Below are positions 11,601 through 25,282 of a stretch of 64,000 nucleotides of DNA, one piece after another (the first letter of the stretch is position 1; the number at the start of each line of letters is the position of its first letter). Position numbers and translations under genes: made by a program. The DNA is from Tritrichomonas musculus (lineage: Eukaryota > Parabasalia > Tritrichomonadida > Tritrichomonadidae): NCBI GenBank assembly GCA_039105265.1, contig JAPFFF010000093.1, positions 25,005-89,004 on the forward strand, given 5' to 3'. The notes beneath the pieces were generated by a model that was given only the letters and a program-made list of their open reading frames with translations, made no database searches and was not told the origin of the DNA.

Positions 11601-14600
11601 CACAAATCTCAAACACTTTTGTAAGATAATTAAAAACGATTTCGAAATTAAGTAAAATCAGTAAAAATTAAAGCTTAATCTCAGTTATTCTTAATCTAAC
11701 ATTTCTCACAAATGAACAGAGTTAAATAAAACACAAATCTCAAACACTTTTGTAAGATAATTAAAAACGATTTCGAAATTAAGTAAAATCAGTAAAAATT
11801 AAAGCTTAATCTCAGTTATTCTTATTCAAACGTTTCTCACAAATGAACAGAGTTAAATAAAACACAAATCTCAAACACTTTTATAAGATAATTAAAAACG
11901 ATTTCGAAATTAAGTAAAATCAGTAAAAATTAAAGCTTAATCTCAGTTATTCTTAATCTAACATTTCTCACAAATGAACAGAGTTAAATAAAACACAAAT
12001 CTCAAACACTTTTGTAAGATAATTAAAAACGATTTCGAAATTAAGTAAAATCAGTAAAAATTAAAGCTTAATCTCAGTTATTCCTATTCAAACGTTTCTC
12101 ACAAATGAACAGAGTTAAATAAAACACAAATCTCAAACACTTTTGTAAGATAATTAAAAACGATTTCGAAATTAAGTAAAATCAGTAAAAATTAAAGCTT
12201 AATCTCAGTTATTCTTATTCAAACGTTTCTCACAAGTGAACAGAGTTAAATAAAACACAAATCTCAAACACTTTTGTAAGATAATTAAAAACGATTTCGA
12301 AATTAAGTAAAATCAGTAAAAATTAAAGCTTAATCTCAGTTATTCTTAATCTAACATTTCTCACAAGTGAACAGAGTTAAATAAAACACAAATCTCAAAC
12401 ACTTTTGTAAGATAATTATAAACGATTTCGAAATTAAGTAAAATCAGTAAAAATTAAAGCTTAATCTCAATTATTCTTATTCAAACGTTTCTCACAAGTG
12501 AACAGAGTTAAATAAAACACAAATCTCAAACACTTTTGTAAGATAATTATAAACGATTTCGAAATTAAGTAAAATCAGTAAAAATTAAAGCTTAATCTCA
12601 ATTATTCTTATTCTAACATTTCTCACAAATGAACAGAGTTAAATAAAACACAAATCTCAAACACTTTTGTAAGATAATTAAAAACGATTTCGAAATTAAG
12701 TAAAATCAATAAAAATTAAAGCTTAATCTCAGTTATTCTTATTCAAACGTTTCTCACAAGTGAACAGAGTTAAATAAAACATAAATCTCAAACACTTTTG
12801 TAAGATAATTGAAAACGATTTCGAAATTAAGTAAAATCAATAAAAATTAAAGCTTAATCTCAGTTATTCTTAATCTAACATTTCTCACAAATGAACAGAG
12901 TTAAATAAAACACAAATCTCAAACACTTTTGTAAGATAATTATAAACGATTTCGAAATTAAGTAAAATCAGTAAAAATTAAAGCTTAATCTCAGTTATTC
13001 TTATTCAAACGTTTCTCACAAATGAACAGAGTTAAATAAAACACAAATCTCAAACACTTTTGTAAGATAATTAAAAACGATTTCGAAATTAAGTAAAATC
13101 AGTAAAAATTAAAGCTTAATCTCAGTTATTCTTATTCAAACGTTTCTCACAAATGAACAGAGTTAAATAAAACACAAATCTCAAACACTTTTGTAAGATA
13201 ATTAAAAACGATTTCGAAATTAAGTAAAATCAATAAAGATTAAATCGCAATATCAATTATTCTTATTCAAACGTTTCTCACAAGTGAACAGAGTTAAATA
13301 AAACACAAATCTCAAACACTTTTGTAAGATAATTAAAAACGATTTCGAAATTAAGTAAAATCAGTAAAAATTAAAGCTTAATCTCAGTTATTCTTAATCT
13401 AACATTTCTCACAAATGAACAGAGTTAAATAAAACACAAATCTCAAACACTTTTGTAAGATAATTATAAACGATTTCGAAATTAAGTAAAATCAGTAAAA
13501 ATTAAAGCGCAATATCAATTATTCTTATTCAAACGTTTCTCACAAGTGAACAGAGTTAAATAAAACATAAATCTCAAACACTTTTGTAAGATAATTATAA
13601 ACGATTTCGAAATTAAGTAAAATCAGTAAAAATTAAAGCTTAATCTCAGTTATTCTTATTCAAACGTTTCTCACAAATGAACAGAGTTAAATAAAACACA
13701 AATCTCAAACACTTTTATAAGATAATTAAAAACGATTTCGAAATTAAGTAAAATCAGTAAAAATTAAAGCTTAATCTCAATTATTCTTATTCTAACATTT
13801 CTCACAAATGAACAGAGTTAAATAAAACACAAATCTCAAACACTTTTGTAAGATAATTAAAAACGATTTCGAAATTAAGTAAAATCAATAAAAATTAAAG
13901 CTTAATCTCAGTTATTCTTATTCAAACGTTTCTCACAAGTGAACAGAGTTAAATAAAACACAAATCTCAAACACTTTTGTAAGATAATTGAAAACGATTT
14001 CGAAATTAAGTAAAATCAATAAAAATTAAAGCTTAATCTCAGTTATTCTTAATCTAACATTTCTCACAAATGAACAGAGTTAAATAAAACACAAATCTCA
14101 AACACTTTTGTAAGATAATTATAAACGATTTCGAAATTAAGTAAAATCAGTAAAAATTAAAGCGCAATATCAATTATTCTTATTCAAACGTTTCTCACAA
14201 GTGAACAGAGTTAAATAAAACACAAATCTCAAACACTTTTGTAAGATAATTAAAAACGATTTCGAAATTAAGTAAAATCAGTAAAAATTAAAGCTTAATC
14301 TCAGTTATTCTTAATCTAACATTTCTCACAAGTGAACAGAGTTAAATAAAACATAAATCTCAAACACTTTTGTAAGATAATTATAAACGATTTCGAAATT
14401 AAGTAAAATCAGTAAAAATTAAATCGCAATATCAATTATTCTTAATCTAACATTTCTCACAAATGAACAGAGTTAAATAAAACACAAATCTCAAACACTT
14501 TTGTAAGATAATTATAAACGATTTCGAAATTAAGTAAAATCAGTAAAAATTAAAGCGCAATATCAATTATTCTTATTCAAACGTTTCTCACAAATGAACA

Positions 14601-15850
14601 GAGTTAAATAAAACACAAATCTCAAACACTTTTGTAAGATAATTAAAAACGATTTCGAAATTAAGTAAAATCAATAAAGATTAAATCGCAATATCAATTA
14701 TTCTTATTCAAACGTTTCTCACAAGTGAACAGAGTTAAATAAAACATAAATCTCAAACACTTTTGTAAGATAATTATAAACGATTTCGAAATTAAGTAAA
14801 ATCAGTAAAAATTAAAGCTTAATCTCAGTTATTCTTATTCAAACGTTTCTCACAAATGAACAGAGTTAAATAAAACACAAATCTCAAACACTTTTGTAAG
14901 ATAATTAAAAACGATTTCGAAATTAAGTAAAATCAGTAAAAATTAAAGCTTAATCTCAGTTATTCTTATTCTAACATTTCTCACAAATGAACAGAGTTAA
15001 ATAAAACACAAATCTCAAACACTTTTGTAAGATAATTAAAAACGATTTCGAAATTAAGTAAAATCAGTAAAAATTAAAGCTTAATCTCAGTTATTCTTAA
15101 TCTAACATTTCTCACAAATGAACAGAGTTAAATAAAACACAAATCTCAAACACTTTTATAAGATAATTAAAAACGATTTCGAAATTAAGTAAAATCAGTA
15201 AAAATTAAAGCTTAATCTCAGTTATTCTTAATCTAACATTTCTCACAAATGAACAGAGTTAAATAAAACACAAATCTCAAACACTTTTGTAAGATAATTA
15301 AAAACGATTTCGAAATTAAGTAAAATCAGTAAAAATTAAAGCGCAATATCAATTATTCTTATTCAAACGTTTCTCACAAGTGAACAGAGTTAAATAAAAC
15401 ATAAATCTCAAACACTTTTGTAAGATAATTATAAACGATTTCGAAATTAAGTAAAATCAGTAAAAATTAAAGCTTAATCTCAATTATTCTTAATCTAACG
15501 TTTCTCACAAATGAACAGAGTTAAATAAAACACAAATCTCAAACACTTTTATAAGATAATTAAAAACGATTTCGAAATTAAGTAAAATCAATAAAGATTA
15601 AATCGCAATATCAATTATTCTTATTCAAACGTTTCTCACAAGTGAACAGAGTTAAATAAAACACAAATCTCAAACACTTTTGTAAGATAATTAAAAACGA
15701 TTTCGAAATTAAGTAAAATCAATAAAGATTAAATCGCAATATCAATTATTCTTATTCAAACGTTTCTCACAAGTGAACAGAGTTAAATAAAACACAAATC
15801 TCAAACACTTTTGTAAGATAATTAAAAACGATTTCGAAATTAAGTAAAAT
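5633..15850 (+). repeat. Interval between 28-mer copies 1 and 2; second higher-order family
   Basis: This stretch of 78 units holds no gene and no unique sequence, only satellite monomers. Unit order differs from the 28-mer: agcgc mosaics followed by aatctaaca units are common (6419, 9301, 11266, 14148), and GTATAC units are absent. A rare 'attcct' tag (T to C in the attctta segment) lies at 7757 and 12080, 4323 bp (33 units) apart. The units around the two tags partly correspond: 7729-8121 with 12052-12444, and then 9039-9431 with 13231-13623 at 4192 bp. This suggests an older, partly scrambled tandem duplication. Confidence 0.75.
14410..14540 (+). repeat. Unique three-part mosaic monomer
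   Basis: This unit starts as B-type (cagtaaaaatt), switches to A-type (aaatcgcaatatcaatt), then takes the aatctaacattt middle that otherwise follows only B-type starts or ends. It is the only unit I saw combining the A-type 11-28 segment with aatctaaca. It reads as a double exchange or short gene-conversion tract within about 45 bp. Confidence 0.8.
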
Positions 15851-18800
15851 CAATAAAGATTAAATCGCAATATCAATTATTCTTATTCAAACGTTTCTCA
15901 CAAATGAACAGAGTTAAATAAAACATAAATCTCAAACACTTTTGTAAGATAATTATAAACGATTTCGAAATTAAGTAAAATCAGTAAAAATTAAAGCTTA
16001 ATCTCAGTTATTCTTATTCAAACGTTTCTCACAAATGAACAGAGTTAAATAAAACACAAATCTCAAACACTTTTGTAAGATAATTATAAACGATTTCGAA
16101 ATTAAGTAAAATCAATAAAAATTAAAGCTTAATCTCAGTTATTCTTAATCTAACATTTCTCACAAGTGAACAGAGTTAAATAAAACACAAATCTCAAACA
16201 CTTTTATAAGATAATTGAAAAAGATTTCGAAATTAAGTAAAATCAATAAAAATTAAAGCTTAATCTCAGTTATTCTTATTCAAACGTTTCTCACAAATGA
16301 ACAGAGTTAAATAAAACACAAATCTCAAACACTTTTGTAAGATAATTAAAAACGATTTCGAAATTAAGTAAAATCAATAAAAATTAAAGCTTAATCTCAG
16401 TTATTCTTATTCTAACATTTCTCACAAATGAACAGAGTTAAATAAAACACAAATCTCAAACACTTTTGTAAGATAATTAAAAACGATTTCGAAATTAATT
16501 AAAATCAGTAAAAATTAAAGCTTAATCTCAGTTATTCTTATTCAAACGTTTCTCACAAGTGAACAGAGTTAAATAAAACATAAATCTCAAACACTTTTGT
16601 AAGATAATTAAAAACGATTTCGAAATTAAGTAAAATCAATAAAGATTAAATCGCAATATCAATTATTCTTATTCAAACGTTTCTCACAAGTGAACAGAGT
16701 TAAATAAAACACAAATCTCAAACACTTTTGTAAGATAATTAAAAACGATTTCGAAATTAAGTAAAATCAATAAAGATTAAATCGCAATATCAATTATTCT
16801 TATTCAAACGTTTCTCACAAATGAACAGAGTTAAATAAAACACAAATCTCAAACACTTTTGTAAGATAATTAAAAACGATTTCGAAATTAAGTAAAATCA
16901 ATAAAAATTAAAGCTTAATCTCAGTTATTCTTATTCTAACATTTCTCACAAATGAACAGAGTTAAATAAAACACAAATCTCAAACACTTTTGTAAGATAA
17001 TTAAAAACGATTTCGAAATTAAGTAAAATCAGTAAAAATTAAAGCTTAATCTCAGTTATTCTTATTCAAACGTTTCTCACAAGTGAACAGAGTTAAATAA
17101 AACATAAATCTCAAACACTTTTGTAAGATAATTAAAAACGATTTCGAAATTAAGTAAAATCAATAAAGATTAAATCGCAATATCAATTATTCTTATTCAA
17201 ACGTTTCTCACAAGTGAACAGAGTTAAATAAAACACAAATCTCAAACACTTTTGTAAGATAATTAAAAACGATTTCGAAATTAAGTAAAATCAGTAAAAA
17301 TTAAAGCTTAATCTCAGTTATTCTTAATCTAACATTTCTCACAAATGAACAGAGTTAAATAAAACACAAATCTCAAACACTTTTGTAAGATAATTATAAA
17401 CGATTTCGAAATTAAGTAAAATCAGTAAAAATTAAAGCTTAATCTCAGTTATTCTTATTCAAACGTTTCTCACAAATGAACAGAGTTAAATAAAACACAA
17501 ATCTCAAACACTTTTGTAAGATAATTAAAAACGATTTCGAAATTAAGTAAAATCAGTAAAAATTAAAGCTTAATCTCAGTTATTCTTATTCAAACGTTTC
17601 TCACAAATGAACAGAGTTAAATAAAACACAAATCTCAAACACTTTTGTAAGATAATTAAAAACGATTTCGAAATTAAGTAAAATCAATAAAGATTAAATC
17701 GCAATATCAATTATTCTTATTCAAACGTTTCTCACAAGTGAACAGAGTTAAATAAAACACAAATCTCAAACACTTTTGTAAGATAATTAAAAACGATTTC
17801 GAAATTAAGTAAAATCAATAAAGATTAAATCGCAATATCAATTATTCTTATTCAAACGTTTCTCACAAGTATACAGAGTTAAATAAAACATAAATCTCAA
17901 ACACTTTTGTAAGATAATTAAAAACGATTTCGAAATTAAGTAAAATCAATAAAGATTAAATCGCAATATCAATTATTCTTATTCAAACGTTTCTCACAAG
18001 TATACAGAGTTAAATAAAACATAAATCTCAAACACTTTTGTAAGATAATTAAAAACGATTTCGAAATTAAGTAAAATCAGTAAAAATTAAAGCTTAATCT
18101 CAATTATTCTTATTCTAACATTTCTCACAAATGAACAGAGTTAAATAAAACACAAATCTCAAACACTTTTGTAAGATAATTAAAAACGATTTCGAAATTA
18201 ATTAAAATCAGTAAAAATTAAAGCTTAATCTCAGTTATTCTTATTCAAACGTTTCTCACAAATGAACAGAGTTAAATAAAACATAAATCTCAAACACTTT
18301 TGTAAGATAATTAAAAACGATTTCGAAATTAAGTAAAATCAGTAAAAATTAAAGCTTAATCTCAGTTATTCTTATTCAAACGTTTCTCACAAATGAACAG
18401 AGTTAAATAAAACACAAATCTCAAACACTTTTGTAAGATAATTATAAACGATTTCGAAATTAAGTAAAATCAATAAAAATTAAAGCTTAATCTCAGTTAT
18501 TCTTAATCTAACATTTCTCACAAGTGAACAGAGTTAAATAAAACACAAATCTCAAACACTTTTATAAGATAATTGAAAAAGATTTCGAAATTAAGTAAAA
18601 TCAATAAAAATTAAAGCTTAATCTCAGTTATTCTTATTCAAACGTTTCTCACAAATGAACAGAGTTAAATAAAACACAAATCTCAAACACTTTTGTAAGA
18701 TAATTAAAAACGATTTCGAAATTAAGTAAAATCAATAAAAATTAAAGCTTAATCTCAGTTATTCTTATTCTAACATTTCTCACAAATGAACAGAGTTAAA

Positions 18801-19518
18801 TAAAACACAAATCTCAAACACTTTTGTAAGATAATTAAAAACGATTTCGAAATTAAGTAAAATCAGTAAAAATTAAAGCTTAATCTCAGTTATTCTTATT
18901 CAAACGTTTCTCACAAGTGAACAGAGTTAAATAAAACATAAATCTCAAACACTTTTGTAAGATAATTAAAAACGATTTCGAAATTAAGTAAAATCAATAA
19001 AGATTAAATCGCAATATCAATTATTCTTATTCAAACGTTTCTCACAAGTGAACAGAGTTAAATAAAACACAAATCTCAAACACTTTTGTAAGATAATTAA
19101 AAACGATTTCGAAATTAAGTAAAATCAATAAAGATTAAATCGCAATATCAATTATTCTTATTCAAACGTTTCTCACAAGTGAACAGAGTTAAATAAAACA
19201 CAAATCTCAAACACTTTTGTAAGATAATTAAAAACGATTTCGAAATTAAGTAAAATCAATAAAGATTAAATCGCAATATCAATTATTCTTATTCAAACGT
19301 TTCTCACAAGTATACAGAGTTAAATAAAACATAAATCTCAAACACTTTTGTAAGATAATTAAAAACGATTTCGAAATTAAGTAAAATCAGTAAAAATTAA
19401 AGCTTAATCTCAATTATTCTTAATCTAACGTTTCTCACAAATGAACAGAGTTAAATAAAACACAAATCTCAAACACTTTTGTAAGATAATTAAAAACGAT
19501 TTCGAAATTAAGTAAAAT
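15851..19518 (+). repeat. 28-monomer higher-order repeat, copy 2
   Basis: The unit order matches copy 1 at an offset of 15064 bp, which is 115 units minus one base because one 130-bp unit lies between them. The gaaaaag marker G lies at 16217 and 18575, again 2358 bp apart. GTATAC sites are at 17869, 18000 and 19310, with the same 131 and 1310 spacing. In this copy, and in copies 3 and 4, the units at the places of 2359 and 2621 are an attcaaacg B-type and an A-type unit. The last unit (19388) has ttttgtaag where the other copies have ttttataag. Confidence 0.9.
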
Positions 19519-21352
19519 CAGTAAAAATTAAAGCTTAATCTCAGTTATTCTTATTCAAACGTTTCTCACAAGTGAACAGAGTTAAATAAAACACAAATCT
19601 CAAACACTTTTGTAAGATAATTGAAAACGATTTCGAAATTAAGTAAAATCAATAAAAATTAAAGCTTAATCTCAGTTATTCTTAATCTAACATTTCTCAC
19701 AAATGAACAGAGTTAAATAAAACACAAATCTCAAACACTTTTGTAAGATAATTATAAACGATTTCGAAATTAAGTAAAATCAGTAAAAATTAAAGCGCAA
19801 TATCAATTATTCTTATTCAAACGTTTCTCACAAGTGAACAGAGTTAAATAAAACACAAATCTCAAACACTTTTGTAAGATAATTAAAAACGATTTCGAAA
19901 TTAAGTAAAATCAGTAAAAATTAAAGCTTAATCTCAGTTATTCTTAATCTAACATTTCTCACAAATGAACAGAGTTAAATAAAACACAAATCTCAAACAC
20001 TTTTGTAAGATAATTAAAAACGATTTCGAAATTAAGTAAAATCAATAAAGATTAAATCGCAATATCAATTATTCTTATTCAAACGTTTCTCACAAGTGAA
20101 CAGAGTTAAATAAAACATAAATCTCAAACACTTTTGTAAGATAATTATAAACGATTTCGAAATTAAGTAAAATCAGTAAAAATTAAAGCTTAATCTCAGT
20201 TATTCTTATTCAAACGTTTCTCACAAATGAACAGAGTTAAATAAAACACAAATCTCAAACACTTTTGTAAGATAATTAAAAACGATTTCGAAATTAAGTA
20301 AAATCAGTAAAAATTAAAGCTTAATCTCAGTTATTCTTAATCTAACATTTCTCACAAATGAACAGAGTTAAATAAAACACAAATCTCAAACACTTTTGTA
20401 AGATAATTAAAAACGATTTCGAAATTAAGTAAAATCAGTAAAAATTAAAGCTTAATCTCAGTTATTCTTAATCTAACATTTCTCACAAATGAACAGAGTT
20501 AAATAAAACACAAATCTCAAACACTTTTATAAGATAATTAAAAACGATTTCGAAATTAAGTAAAATCAGTAAAAATTAAAGCTTAATCTCAGTTATTCTT
20601 AATCTAACATTTCTCACAAATGAACAGAGTTAAATAAAACACAAATCTCAAACACTTTTGTAAGATAATTAAAAACGATTTCGAAATTAAGTAAAATCAG
20701 TAAAAATTAAAGCGCAATATCAATTATTCTTATTCAAACGTTTCTCACAAGTGAACAGAGTTAAATAAAACATAAATCTCAAACACTTTTGTAAGATAAT
20801 TATAAACGATTTCGAAATTAAGTAAAATCAGTAAAAATTAAAGCTTAATCTCAATTATTCTTAATCTAACGTTTCTCACAAATGAACAGAGTTAAATAAA
20901 ACACAAATCTCAAACACTTTTATAAGATAATTAAAAACGATTTCGAAATTAAGTAAAATCAATAAAGATTAAATCGCAATATCAATTATTCTTATTCAAA
21001 CGTTTCTCACAAGTGAACAGAGTTAAATAAAACACAAATCTCAAACACTTTTGTAAGATAATTAAAAACGATTTCGAAATTAAGTAAAATCAATAAAGAT
21101 TAAATCGCAATATCAATTATTCTTATTCAAACGTTTCTCACAAGTGAACAGAGTTAAATAAAACACAAATCTCAAACACTTTTGTAAGATAATTAAAAAC
21201 GATTTCGAAATTAAGTAAAATCAATAAAGATTAAATCGCAATATCAATTATTCTTATTCAAACGTTTCTCACAAGTGAACAGAGTTAAATAAAACACAAA
21301 TCTCAAACACTTTTGTAAGATAATTAAAAACGATTTCGAAATTAAGTAAAAT

Positions 21353-24300
21353 CAATAAAGATTAAATCGCAATATCAATTATTCTTATTCAAACGTTTCT
21401 CACAAATGAACAGAGTTAAATAAAACATAAATCTCAAACACTTTTGTAAGATAATTATAAACGATTTCGAAATTAAGTAAAATCAGTAAAAATTAAAGCT
21501 TAATCTCAGTTATTCTTATTCAAACGTTTCTCACAAATGAACAGAGTTAAATAAAACACAAATCTCAAACACTTTTGTAAGATAATTATAAACGATTTCG
21601 AAATTAAGTAAAATCAATAAAAATTAAAGCTTAATCTCAGTTATTCTTAATCTAACATTTCTCACAAGTGAACAGAGTTAAATAAAACACAAATCTCAAA
21701 CACTTTTATAAGATAATTGAAAAAGATTTCGAAATTAAGTAAAATCAATAAAAATTAAAGCTTAATCTCAGTTATTCTTATTCAAACGTTTCTCACAAAT
21801 GAACAGAGTTAAATAAAACACAAATCTCAAACACTTTTGTAAGATAATTAAAAACGATTTCGAAATTAAGTAAAATCAATAAAAATTAAAGCTTAATCTC
21901 AGTTATTCTTATTCTAACATTTCTCACAAATGAACAGAGTTAAATAAAACACAAATCTCAAACACTTTTGTAAGATAATTAAAAACGATTTCGAAATTAA
22001 TTAAAATCAGTAAAAATTAAAGCTTAATCTCAGTTATTCTTATTCAAACGTTTCTCACAAGTGAACAGAGTTAAATAAAACATAAATCTCAAACACTTTT
22101 GTAAGATAATTAAAAACGATTTCGAAATTAAGTAAAATCAATAAAGATTAAATCGCAATATCAATTATTCTTATTCAAACGTTTCTCACAAGTGAACAGA
22201 GTTAAATAAAACACAAATCTCAAACACTTTTGTAAGATAATTAAAAACGATTTCGAAATTAAGTAAAATCAATAAAGATTAAATCGCAATATCAATTATT
22301 CTTATTCAAACGTTTCTCACAAATGAACAGAGTTAAATAAAACACAAATCTCAAACACTTTTGTAAGATAATTAAAAACGATTTCGAAATTAAGTAAAAT
22401 CAATAAAAATTAAAGCTTAATCTCAGTTATTCTTATTCTAACATTTCTCACAAATGAACAGAGTTAAATAAAACACAAATCTCAAACACTTTTGTAAGAT
22501 AATTAAAAACGATTTCGAAATTAAGTAAAATCAGTAAAAATTAAAGCTTAATCTCAGTTATTCTTATTCAAACGTTTCTCACAAGTGAACAGAGTTAAAT
22601 AAAACATAAATCTCAAACACTTTTGTAAGATAATTAAAAACGATTTCGAAATTAAGTAAAATCAATAAAGATTAAATCGCAATATCAATTATTCTTATTC
22701 AAACGTTTCTCACAAGTGAACAGAGTTAAATAAAACACAAATCTCAAACACTTTTGTAAGATAATTAAAAACGATTTCGAAATTAAGTAAAATCAGTAAA
22801 AATTAAAGCTTAATCTCAGTTATTCTTAATCTAACATTTCTCACAAATGAACAGAGTTAAATAAAACACAAATCTCAAACACTTTTGTAAGATAATTATA
22901 AACGATTTCGAAATTAAGTAAAATCAGTAAAAATTAAAGCTTAATCTCAGTTATTCTTATTCAAACGTTTCTCACAAATGAACAGAGTTAAATAAAACAC
23001 AAATCTCAAACACTTTTGTAAGATAATTAAAAACGATTTCGAAATTAAGTAAAATCAGTAAAAATTAAAGCTTAATCTCAGTTATTCTTATTCAAACGTT
23101 TCTCACAAATGAACAGAGTTAAATAAAACACAAATCTCAAACACTTTTGTAAGATAATTAAAAACGATTTCGAAATTAAGTAAAATCAATAAAGATTAAA
23201 TCGCAATATCAATTATTCTTATTCAAACGTTTCTCACAAGTGAACAGAGTTAAATAAAACACAAATCTCAAACACTTTTGTAAGATAATTAAAAACGATT
23301 TCGAAATTAAGTAAAATCAATAAAGATTAAATCGCAATATCAATTATTCTTATTCAAACGTTTCTCACAAGTATACAGAGTTAAATAAAACATAAATCTC
23401 AAACACTTTTGTAAGATAATTAAAAACGATTTCGAAATTAAGTAAAATCAATAAAGATTAAATCGCAATATCAATTATTCTTATTCAAACGTTTCTCACA
23501 AGTATACAGAGTTAAATAAAACATAAATCTCAAACACTTTTGTAAGATAATTAAAAACGATTTCGAAATTAAGTAAAATCAGTAAAAATTAAAGCTTAAT
23601 CTCAATTATTCTTATTCTAACATTTCTCACAAATGAACAGAGTTAAATAAAACACAAATCTCAAACACTTTTGTAAGATAATTAAAAACGATTTCGAAAT
23701 TAATTAAAATCAGTAAAAATTAAAGCTTAATCTCAGTTATTCTTATTCAAACGTTTCTCACAAATGAACAGAGTTAAATAAAACATAAATCTCAAACACT
23801 TTTGTAAGATAATTAAAAACGATTTCGAAATTAAGTAAAATCAGTAAAAATTAAAGCTTAATCTCAGTTATTCTTATTCAAACGTTTCTCACAAATGAAC
23901 AGAGTTAAATAAAACACAAATCTCAAACACTTTTGTAAGATAATTATAAACGATTTCGAAATTAAGTAAAATCAATAAAAATTAAAGCTTAATCTCAGTT
24001 ATTCTTAATCTAACATTTCTCACAAGTGAACAGAGTTAAATAAAACACAAATCTCAAACACTTTTATAAGATAATTGAAAAAGATTTCGAAATTAAGTAA
24101 AATCAATAAAAATTAAAGCTTAATCTCAGTTATTCTTATTCAAACGTTTCTCACAAATGAACAGAGTTAAATAAAACACAAATCTCAAACACTTTTGTAA
24201 GATAATTAAAAACGATTTCGAAATTAAGTAAAATCAATAAAAATTAAAGCTTAATCTCAGTTATTCTTATTCTAACATTTCTCACAAATGAACAGAGTTA

Positions 24301-25020
24301 AATAAAACACAAATCTCAAACACTTTTGTAAGATAATTAAAAACGATTTCGAAATTAAGTAAAATCAGTAAAAATTAAAGCTTAATCTCAGTTATTCTTA
24401 TTCAAACGTTTCTCACAAGTGAACAGAGTTAAATAAAACATAAATCTCAAACACTTTTGTAAGATAATTAAAAACGATTTCGAAATTAAGTAAAATCAAT
24501 AAAGATTAAATCGCAATATCAATTATTCTTATTCAAACGTTTCTCACAAGTGAACAGAGTTAAATAAAACACAAATCTCAAACACTTTTGTAAGATAATT
24601 AAAAACGATTTCGAAATTAAGTAAAATCAATAAAGATTAAATCGCAATATCAATTATTCTTATTCAAACGTTTCTCACAAGTGAACAGAGTTAAATAAAA
24701 CACAAATCTCAAACACTTTTGTAAGATAATTAAAAACGATTTCGAAATTAAGTAAAATCAATAAAGATTAAATCGCAATATCAATTATTCTTATTCAAAC
24801 GTTTCTCACAAGTATACAGAGTTAAATAAAACATAAATCTCAAACACTTTTGTAAGATAATTAAAAACGATTTCGAAATTAAGTAAAATCAGTAAAAATT
24901 AAAGCTTAATCTCAATTATTCTTAATCTAACGTTTCTCACAAATGAACAGAGTTAAATAAAACACAAATCTCAAACACTTTTATAAGATAATTAAAAACG
25001 ATTTCGAAATTAAGTAAAAT
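21353..25020 (+). repeat. 28-monomer higher-order repeat, copy 3
   Basis: The unit order matches copy 2 at an offset of exactly 5502 bp (42 units). The gaaaaag marker G lies at 21719 and 24077, and GTATAC sites are at 23371, 23502 and 24812. The left flank is also shared with copy 2 but is one A-type unit longer: three A-type units (20960, 21091, 21222) stand where copy 2 has two (15589, 15720). Left of that insertion the homology continues at an offset of 5371 bp, back to about 20436. Confidence 0.9.
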
Positions 25021-25282
25021 CAGTAAAAATTAAAGCTTAATCTCAGTTATTCTTAATCTAACGTTTCTCACAAGTGAACAGAGTTAAATAAAACACAAAT
25101 CTCAAACACTTTTGTAAGATAATTAAAAACGATTTCGAAATTAAGTAAAATCAGTAAAAATTAAAGCGCAATATCAATTATTCTTATTCAAACGTTTCTC
25201 ACAAGTGAACAGAGTTAAATAAAACACAAATCTCAAACACTTTTGTAAGATAATTAAAAACGATTTCGAAATTAAGTAAAAT

